Shown here piece after piece: positions 1-5,339 of a DNA stretch of 8,856 nt; position 1 is the first letter of the stretch; the number at the start of each line of letters is the position of its first letter. Both the position numbers and the translations under genes were made by a program. The DNA is from Bacteroidales bacterium (GTDB lineage Bacteria > Bacteroidota > Bacteroidia > Bacteroidales > F082), in assembly GCA_017616675.1 (NCBI GenBank), contig JAFZXR010000034.1:1-8856 (forward strand), in the 5' to 3' direction. The notes beneath the pieces are model-generated. The model ran no database searches. It was not told where the DNA came from and saw only the letters and a list, made by a program, of their open reading frames with translations.

Positions 1-1
1 A

Positions 2-670
2 ATCCTCGACCAGATCGTGGCTCTCAAGAAGAAATATCAGTTCCGTATTCTCATCGACGACGCTCACGGATTCGGATGCATGGGTCCTACAGGACGCGGC
101 ACATCAGAGCATTTCGGCGTGATGGACGACATAGACCTTTACATCGGCGCCTACGCCAAGTCGATGGCTATCATCGGCGGCTTCGTGGCAGGTCCGAAAG
201 TCATCATCGACTACCTGCGTTACAACATGCGCTCGCAGATGTACGCCAAGTCGTTGCCAATGCCTATCGTTGAAGGCTGTCTCAAACGTTTGGAGATCAT
301 CCGCAGCAAGGAAGGCGACGAGCTCCGTAAGAAGCTGTGGACAGTGACACGTACCCTCCAGAAAGGCTTCCGTGACCTCGGATTCGAGATCGGACCGGCT
401 GAGGCATGCGTCACGCCAATCTTCCTGCCGGGCAACGAGGTGCAGGCCGCTTGGATCGCCCTCGATCTGCGCACAAACTACAAGATTTTCTGCTCAATCG
501 TGACATATCCTGTCATCCCGAGAGGCATGATCATCTTCAGAATTATCCCTACAGCGGCACACTCGCTTGAGGATGTCGAATACACTTTGAAGGCATTTAA
601 GGAAATCAAGGAAAAACTCGCAGCCGGAAAATACAACAACCCGGAGATGCCACAGTTGGCCATCCTTTAA
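2..670 (+). CDS. spt: Serine palmitoyltransferase, PLP-dependent alpha-oxoamine synthase family (5' partial)
   Basis: This is the C-terminal part, about 222 residues of a protein usually near 395. The frame is open to the left edge, so the GTG at 17 is an internal valine and not a start. The family joins an acyl-CoA to an amino acid using PLP; serine palmitoyltransferase makes 3-ketosphinganine, the first step of sphingolipid synthesis, in the cytosol. Visible motifs are D-D-A-H-G (codons 56-70; the Asp contacts the PLP ring nitrogen) and A-K-S, with the PLP-binding lysine at 158-160, followed by I-I-G-G-F. The K-S and GGF pattern fits serine palmitoyltransferase better than BioF or Kbl. The C-terminal P-R-G-M...TAAHSLED segment is also typical of the fold. 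The stop lies 1 nt before the next start, and that neighbour, a likely ketoreductase, supports the sphingolipid reading. BioF or Kbl remains possible because the N-terminal half is missing. Confidence 0.85.
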   Translation: MLDQIVALKKKYQFRILIDDAHGFGCMGPTGRGTSEHFGVMDDIDLYIGAYAKSMAIIGGFVAGPKVIIDYLRYNMRSQMYAKSLPMPIVEGCLKRLEIIRSKEGDELRKKLWTVTRTLQKGFRDLGFEIGPAEACVTPIFLPGNEVQAAWIALDLRTNYKIFCSIVTYPVIPRGMIIFRIIPTAAHSLEDVEYTLKAFKEIKEKLAAGKYNNPEMPQLAIL

Positions 671-671
671 G

Positions 672-1499
672 ATGAAAGGAAAGTGTTTTAAGGATAAAGT
701 AATCATCGTGACTGGAGCCAGCTCGGGTATCGGGCTGGCTGCGGCGCGATTATTCGCCTCCTACGGCTCGAAGGTGGTGATGGCGGCACGCTCGCTTGAC
801 AAGCTTGAGAAATACCGACTTGAGATGCCGGAGCCCGACGACGTGCTGTGCGTCAAGACCGACGTGACAGTAGAGGGAGACTGCAAAAACCTGATTGAAG
901 AAACTATCAAGAGATTCGGGCGTATCGACATCCTCATCAACAATGCAGGTATCTCGATGCGTGCCGCGTTCATCGACCTCGACCTCGACGTCATCAAACG
1001 GCTGATGGACACCAACTTCTGGGGAACCGTCTACTGCACAAAATACGCCCTGCCTTATCTGCTCGAGTCGAAAGGTAGCGTGGTGGGCGTCATCTCGACG
1101 GCCGGATATCTCGGATTGCCAGGCCGGACAGGCTATTCAGCCTCAAAGTTCGCCATCAGGGGCTTCCTGAGCACCCTTCGCGTGGAACATCGCTACGACA
1201 AGCTGCATGTGATGGTGTTTGCCCCAGGATTTACTGCCTCTAACATAAGAAATATGGCACTTCTGGCCGACGGCTCGCCACAAGGCATGACACCTCGCAA
1301 CGAGGATAAGATGATGACGGCGGAGCGTGTGGCACAAAGACTGGCCTACGGACTCAAACACCGTAAAAACGAGATGCTTCTTACCCCGATAGGGAAAATC
1401 ACTAAATTCTTCACCTTTGCATTGCCCAAATTCTCCGAATGGTGTGAATATAAAATGATGGCCAAAGAGCCCGAAAGTCCTATAAAAAAGAATAACTAA
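672..1499 (+). CDS. Short-chain dehydrogenase/reductase, probable 3-ketosphinganine reductase
   Basis: A 275-residue classical SDR with a complete set of motifs: the nucleotide-binding T-G-A-S-S-G-I-G at residues 14-21, N-N-A-G at 90-93, Asn115, and a catalytic set of Ser142 (or Thr143), Tyr155 and Lys159 in Y-S-A-S-K. Arg40 at the end of the second strand suggests NADPH rather than NADH. The C-terminal region (about 235-260) is rich in Phe, Leu and Trp and could touch the membrane. The start lies 1 nt after the upstream stop with no Shine-Dalgarno site, so translation is probably coupled to the upstream gene. SDR membership is certain from the motifs. Reduction of 3-ketosphinganine to sphinganine is inferred from the adjacent serine palmitoyltransferase; SDR sequence alone rarely fixes the substrate. 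Confidence 0.87.
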   Translation: MKGKCFKDKVIIVTGASSGIGLAAARLFASYGSKVVMAARSLDKLEKYRLEMPEPDDVLCVKTDVTVEGDCKNLIEETIKRFGRIDILINNAGISMRAAFIDLDLDVIKRLMDTNFWGTVYCTKYALPYLLESKGSVVGVISTAGYLGLPGRTGYSASKFAIRGFLSTLRVEHRYDKLHVMVFAPGFTASNIRNMALLADGSPQGMTPRNEDKMMTAERVAQRLAYGLKHRKNEMLLTPIGKITKFFTFALPKFSEWCEYKMMAKEPESPIKKNN

Positions 1500-1504
1500 G
1501 CCCT

Positions 1505-1936
1505 ATGATGCTCATTAAGGAAATAGCGGTTTATGTGAACATTCTCAATTCAAGAATTAAGAAATGTTTTTTCGATAAACTGCAGGAAAATGGCATAAAT
1601 ATTACGCCTGAACAATATCTGGTTCTCGATATTCTGTGGGAAAAACAGTCACTTTCGCAGCAAAATATCGCCGATATAATCCAAAAAGACAAGAATTCGG
1701 TGACGAAAATCATCGATTCGCTTGAGAAAAAGCAGCTGGTGCGCCGCGTGATGGATCAGAAAGACCGTCGAATCAATAAAATCGAGCTAACTGATGAGGC
1801 GATTGCTCTGGAAAAAATCACTACAGAAGTCGCAATTAATTTTATGAACGATACGATAAAAGGTATTGATAATAAAGACCTTGACAGTTTCGTTAATGTT
1901 ATGCGACAGATAAAAGACAATCTTGAAAACAATTAA
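1505..1936 (+). CDS. MarR-family winged helix-turn-helix transcriptional regulator
   Basis: A 143-residue protein, the usual length for MarR. The N-terminal helix supports dimerisation; the helix-turn-helix spans about 50-76 (LSQQNIADII, then the recognition helix starting D-K-N-S-V-T-K); the beta wing at 79-96 carries the family's D-x-x-D-R-R pattern at Asp84-Arg89; helices for the dimer interface follow. MarR proteins bind palindromic operators as dimers and usually repress until a small ligand or oxidant releases them. The gene sits 5 nt after the SDR, and two ATG codons in tandem (1505 and 1508) could start it. It is AT-rich, about 35% GC by hand count over 300 bases, against about 56% in part of the SDR, which may mark a join between modules. 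Its targets are unknown; the surrounding operon is the natural guess. Confidence 0.9.
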   Translation: MMLIKEIAVYVNILNSRIKKCFFDKLQENGINITPEQYLVLDILWEKQSLSQQNIADIIQKDKNSVTKIIDSLEKKQLVRRVMDQKDRRINKIELTDEAIALEKITTEVAINFMNDTIKGIDNKDLDSFVNVMRQIKDNLENN

Positions 1937-1947
1937 AATTAGATAAT

Positions 1948-2661
1948 ATGAAAATCAAACTGATAGGAGTTTTATGCATTAGCTTGTTGTTTTTCGCTTC
2001 GTGCAACAAACAAGCGGGCGAAGGTGGAACCGGATCGGTTCAGGGCTATGTGAAACTCATCAACCATCCCGATGATAACTATTCACTGCCGGCCGACACC
2101 ATGGATGCAGCAAAGACTGACGTTTTCATCGTTTACGGCAACTCCGATTTCTATGGCGATGATGTCGAAACCGACGATAAAGGATTTTACAGGTTCAAAT
2201 ATCTGACAAAAGGAAGGTATACAGTGTTTTCTTATTCGACACTGCCGAATGGCGATAAAGTTCCTGTAACTGCTTCAGTATCAATTGGTGCGGGTGAGAC
2301 CGGAAACGTTCCGACAATCTATATCCATTCGGGGAAGGCCTATGGTACTTCGATTGCTAAAGGTAAGGTCTATGCCCTGTATTTTCATAACGACACCTAT
2401 CGCGGACAAGGCTGGGCCTACGAACATCGTGTTTATATCAGAAAGCTAGGCGACGTATATCATTTCGATGACGTGCGCGTCGGATTGAATGGAGTGTTTG
2501 CTTTCCAGAAGCTGCAACCTGGTGAATATGAGGTGTTTACGTTTACCGAAAACGCAAATGAGGTGCTGTCTCCGATGATTGACACTTTGGTGATTGAAAA
2601 TCCTGGCGAGATAATCGAGATGGAGCCGGATACGACCTTTGTTGTTAGAATACAAGTCTGA
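1948..2661 (+). CDS. Hypothetical lipoprotein with two Cna-B/prealbumin-like beta repeats
   Basis: A 237-residue protein with a lipoprotein signal peptide: a short basic start, a hydrophobic stretch, then lipobox F-A-S-C with the lipidated cysteine at residue 19. Residues after the cysteine (N-K-Q-A-G-E) lack the clear acidic cluster that sends Bacteroidetes lipoproteins to the cell surface, so the facing side is unclear. The mature part holds two similar segments, each with G-x-F/Y-x-F, then L-x-x-G-x-Y-x-V-F (T-D-D-K-G-F-Y-R-F... near 90-107 and L-N-G-V-F-A-F... near 182-201). This is the pattern of Cna-B, SdrD-B or carboxypeptidase-regulatory beta sandwiches. I do not recognise a named family. 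It starts 11 nt after marR in the same run, and is probably an envelope accessory to the cassette downstream. No enzyme motif was seen. Confidence 0.8.
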   Translation: MKIKLIGVLCISLLFFASCNKQAGEGGTGSVQGYVKLINHPDDNYSLPADTMDAAKTDVFIVYGNSDFYGDDVETDDKGFYRFKYLTKGRYTVFSYSTLPNGDKVPVTASVSIGAGETGNVPTIYIHSGKAYGTSIAKGKVYALYFHNDTYRGQGWAYEHRVYIRKLGDVYHFDDVRVGLNGVFAFQKLQPGEYEVFTFTENANEVLSPMIDTLVIENPGEIIEMEPDTTFVVRIQV

Positions 2662-2685
2662 TAATCAATAAATTACAAGAAAAAT

Positions 2686-3114
2686 ATGAAAAAGTTATTA
2701 ATATTTTCGTTTTTGTTGGCAATGGTCATTCCTGCCTTTGCACAGCAAGTGACACCCGAAACCTTAATCAAACGTCAGAAGCGTAAAGGCTTGACTGTCA
2801 AGGAGTGGAATACTCAGGTGGGAGCAAAACAAGCGTTTTTGGATCATGTCACGACCTATGATTCTCTTGGAAGAAAAATCGAGGAGATTGAGTATGCCTC
2901 TTATGGCCAGAAATCGCGCGTGGTGAGCGAATATGTCGACGCCACCGACCCGGCCTCGAAGGTGTCGCGCGAGATTGAATACAACGATCGTGATAAAGTG
3001 GTGAGAATCAGGAAGTTCGAGTACAACGACGACGGCAGCAAGAAACGGCAGCTCAACTATTATCCGAATGGAAAGCTAGAGTCGGTGAAGGAATTTGAAT
3101 TGATATACAAATAA
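2686..3114 (+). CDS. Small secreted protein with YD/MORN-like strand repeats
   Basis: A 142-residue protein with a standard signal peptide: M-K-K start, hydrophobic core, and likely cleavage after A-F-A at residue 19. The mature part has an N-terminal basic stretch (K-R-Q-K-R-K-G near 29-35), then repeated short strands with a turn: Y-D-S-L-G-R-K, Y-N-D-R-D-K, Y-N-D-D-G-S-K and Y-P-N-G-K. This resembles RHS/YD or YwqK/MORN-type repeats, which form beta sheets and often mediate binding. No catalytic residues stand out and I cannot name a family. It starts 24 nt after the lipoprotein gene with an A-rich leader (AAGAAAA). Its stop shares a base with the next start (TAATG), so it is probably translated together with the polyphosphate polymerase. 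It is probably periplasmic. Confidence 0.77.
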   Translation: MKKLLIFSFLLAMVIPAFAQQVTPETLIKRQKRKGLTVKEWNTQVGAKQAFLDHVTTYDSLGRKIEEIEYASYGQKSRVVSEYVDATDPASKVSREIEYNDRDKVVRIRKFEYNDDGSKKRQLNYYPNGKLESVKEFELIYK

Positions 3115-3920
3115 TGTTGAGCGTCAACGACATAGTGAACGAGATGAGTCCTATCAGCCTCGACGAGATGAGTGCCGTGAAGCTGATGAACCGCGTCGAC
3201 ACCAAGTATGTCGCTGACGACCTTACTGTCGCGAAGCTGTTTTCGTTGATAAAAGATGAGTATTTTGTACAGGAGATCGAAGGTAAGCGCGTCGCCGCAT
3301 ACGACAGTGTTTACTACGATACCGTGGATAACCACATGTACATCATCCACCAGGACAAGAAGCTGAAGCGCGACAAGCTGCGCATAAGAAACTACGTCGA
3401 CACCGGCAACTACTTCTGCGAGGTGAAGCATAAAAACAACCACGGGCGCACAAAGAAAAAGCGCATCGAAGTGGGGAAGGGAGTGTTTGAAGATATTAAG
3501 TCGGATGCGGCGACGCGCGCATTTGTCGAAAAAGAACTGCCGGAATATGATTTCGATGGCTTTGTGAAGAAACTCTCGACCTCGTTTGACCGGATAACCG
3601 TTGTAAACAAAGGCAAAACCGAACGAATCACAATAGATTTCAACGTGCGGTTTCATAACTTCGACAACGGCAACGAGACAGGGATAGCGCCATTGGTCAT
3701 CATGGAGCTGAAACGCGACGGCAGATGTGAGTCGTTTTTTCAGAAAACACTCTTCGAATTGAGGGTTAAACCGTTGAGTATCAGTAAGTATTGCATTGGG
3801 AGAGCGCTCACCGACAAGACTTTGAAACAGAATCGTTTTAAAAAGAAAATTATCAAACTTGAAAAATTGAAAAAACTAAGAGAATATGGTATTACTTCAG
3901 ATGTTACAACAAACCTTTGA
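3114..3920 (+). CDS. VTC-domain polyphosphate polymerase
   Basis: A 268-residue soluble protein made almost entirely of a VTC domain, the triphosphate-tunnel fold that in yeast Vtc4 builds polyphosphate from ATP. Visible pieces, in order: N-R-V-D-T-K-Y (26-32), Y-D-T-V-D-N (68-73), the basic strand K-L-R-I-R-N-Y (88-94), E-V-K-H-K (103-107) followed by the Lys/Arg-rich run 112-117, T-I-D-F-N-V (173-178), M-E-L-K (197-200) with the likely metal-binding Glu198, and S-I-S-K-Y (222-226). Lys31, Arg90, Arg92, Lys105, Lys200 and Lys225 are the likely tunnel residues by family pattern. The C-terminal tail is a lysine-rich helix. There is no SPX domain or membrane segment, so the protein is cytosolic. 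The start overlaps the upstream stop by 1 nt; the end overlaps the DUF4956 gene by 35 nt. Whether the polymer is polyphosphate in this organism is inferred. Confidence 0.9.
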   Translation: MLSVNDIVNEMSPISLDEMSAVKLMNRVDTKYVADDLTVAKLFSLIKDEYFVQEIEGKRVAAYDSVYYDTVDNHMYIIHQDKKLKRDKLRIRNYVDTGNYFCEVKHKNNHGRTKKKRIEVGKGVFEDIKSDAATRAFVEKELPEYDFDGFVKKLSTSFDRITVVNKGKTERITIDFNVRFHNFDNGNETGIAPLVIMELKRDGRCESFFQKTLFELRVKPLSISKYCIGRALTDKTLKQNRFKKKIIKLEKLKKLREYGITSDVTTNL

Positions 3921-4611
3921 TCCTGATATCGCCCGCGAATTCGGCGAGGCGGAGTTTCAGACAGGATTTCTTGGCGTGCCGCTCTACGACATGACCAGTC
4001 TGTGGACGCTTTTGGTGCGTTTCGCCTTCCATTTCGTCATCTGCTGGATCATCGTGAGAGGTTTTTACTATCCGAAAAGCCGCCGCCATGACTATTATTT
4101 CACCTTTATGCTCTTCGCGGTGACAATTTTCCTGCTCATCATCCAGATGGACAACATGAAGATGGCGATAAGCTTCGCATTGGGACTCTTCGCAATCTTC
4201 GGAATGATACGATATCGAACGGAGACGCTGAAAGTGCGCGAGATGACGTATCTTTTCATCATCATTGGAATTTCAATTATAAATGGTCTGGCCCTGACGG
4301 TGAGCTATCTCGAACTTGGCGTAACTAACTTGTTGTTTATCATATCGATATGGCTGTTTGAAAACCAGATAATCACCACAAAACGTACCGAAACGAAAAT
4401 CATTCTTTACGATAAGATTGAAAATGCAAAACATGGTCGTGAGGCTGAACTCATCGCCGATTTGAAGGAGCGTACAGGCTTGGATATCATCGATGTCGAG
4501 GTCGGACATATCGATTTCCTGCGTGATGTGGCGTTTGTGAAGGTGACATACAAGCCATTCTCAAAAACGCAGAATACCATCAACACGATTACGAAATTGA
4601 AGGATTTTTAA
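3886..4611 (+). CDS. DUF4956 family polytopic inner-membrane protein
   Basis: A 241-residue membrane protein. About five hydrophobic segments are visible: 39-59, 70-87, 92-107, 120-138 and 142-158. Between the third and fourth is a short G-M-I-R-Y-R-T-E loop, the most family-like stretch; the layout recalls MgtC/SapB proteins. The last 80 residues are soluble and likely cytosolic, with a beta-alpha-beta pattern (K-I-I-L-Y-D, then a charged helix E-L-I-A-D-L-K-E-R, then I-D-V-E-V) that fits a ferredoxin-like fold. DUF4956 genes are known to sit beside VTC polymerases in many bacteria; the function is not established. A role in anchoring the polymerase or passing its product across the membrane is inference, by analogy with the membrane helices of yeast VTC. 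The ATG at 3886 gives a 35-nt overlap; ATG 3901 (residue 6) is also possible, as neither has a well-spaced Shine-Dalgarno site. Confidence 0.86.
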   Translation: MVLLQMLQQTFDPDIAREFGEAEFQTGFLGVPLYDMTSLWTLLVRFAFHFVICWIIVRGFYYPKSRRHDYYFTFMLFAVTIFLLIIQMDNMKMAISFALGLFAIFGMIRYRTETLKVREMTYLFIIIGISIINGLALTVSYLELGVTNLLFIISIWLFENQIITTKRTETKIILYDKIENAKHGREAELIADLKERTGLDIIDVEVGHIDFLRDVAFVKVTYKPFSKTQNTINTITKLKDF

Positions 4612-5336
4612 TGATTTTCTTCAATGAAATATTGAAATCAAATCATCGTCGGGATGTGGCACGCCGCGTCCTTACATTGGCTGTGCTGTTTTTTGCGGCA
4701 ATTTCTTTAAATGCTCAGAAAACAACCGATTTCGGCGGTATTTTGCAGGCCGAATATCAGAACAATTTTGTTGGAAATTTCGACGTGTTGGTGAAGGAAG
4801 ACTTGCGCTTCGACAATAATTTCTCGCAATATTCACGTTCAAAAACCACTTTGGGCGTCGATTATAAGTTTTCGAGATATGGCGTAAAAGTCGGCGCGGG
4901 CTTCGATTTCATCAATAAATACACGGGAAAGCATATTTATCGCAACAGATATCGCTTCTTTGTGAATGCATCTTACAAATATGTGTATCGCAGCTGGGAA
5001 TTCGGCTACAGGACTCGCTTTTTGATGATGTTTCACGACGAGAGGACAGGTTATTACAACTACGAGCCGGAATATAATTGGCGAAACAGGCTCTCGGTGT
5101 CGTATCAACGCCGTTTTAGCAGGTTCAAATACACCTTGTCGGGTGAATTGTATTCTGAAATCAATAAAGACAGGCGATTGCAACTCGATAATTTGATGTT
5201 TGAGGGAGATGTCGAATACCGCTTGACGAGAAGGCAGTATCTGTCGGCTTTTATCAGAGATTACAGAGATATTTTTATTGAATCCGACCAGATAAGGACG
5301 ATATATTTCGGTCTTGGTTGGAAATTTAAGCATTAA
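4611..5336 (+). CDS. DUF2490-type outer-membrane beta-barrel protein
   Basis: A 241-residue exported protein. The signal peptide has an unusually long charged n-region (residues 1-19), a hydrophobic core (20-34) and likely cleavage after L-N-A at residue 35. The rest is a series of alternating polar and aromatic strands with tight turns, for example Y-K-F-S-R-Y-G-V-K-V-G, Y-R-N-R-Y-R-F-F-V-N, W-R-N-R-L-S-V-S-Y and the terminal Y-F-G-L-G-W-K-F, as expected for a small outer-membrane barrel. Many Arg and Tyr residues fall on alternate positions of these strands, which fits an Arg-lined pore or the DUF2490 pattern. The start overlaps the DUF4956 stop by 1 nt (TAATG). The family has no firm function; a pore for an anionic product of the upstream genes is a reasonable guess only. 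Confidence 0.8.
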   Translation: MIFFNEILKSNHRRDVARRVLTLAVLFFAAISLNAQKTTDFGGILQAEYQNNFVGNFDVLVKEDLRFDNNFSQYSRSKTTLGVDYKFSRYGVKVGAGFDFINKYTGKHIYRNRYRFFVNASYKYVYRSWEFGYRTRFLMMFHDERTGYYNYEPEYNWRNRLSVSYQRRFSRFKYTLSGELYSEINKDRRLQLDNLMFEGDVEYRLTRRQYLSAFIRDYRDIFIESDQIRTIYFGLGWKFKH

Positions 5337-5339
5337 AGT

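Noticed and set aside
17..670. GTG at 17 as the start of the first gene
   Set aside because: The frame is open to the left edge and the residues before it fit the family; the protein would also lack its N-terminal half. The gene is cut by the window.
3060..3656. 198-codon minus-strand frame
   Set aside because: It lies opposite the VTC gene, which has clear family motifs; no recognisable domain or promoter on the minus strand.
4839..5333. 164-codon minus-strand frame
   Set aside because: Antisense to the DUF2490 gene, with no domain and no promoter box nearby.
3114..5336. CotH kinase expected with VTC and DUF4956
   Set aside because: None of the frames in the window shows CotH motifs; if present it is elsewhere in the genome.
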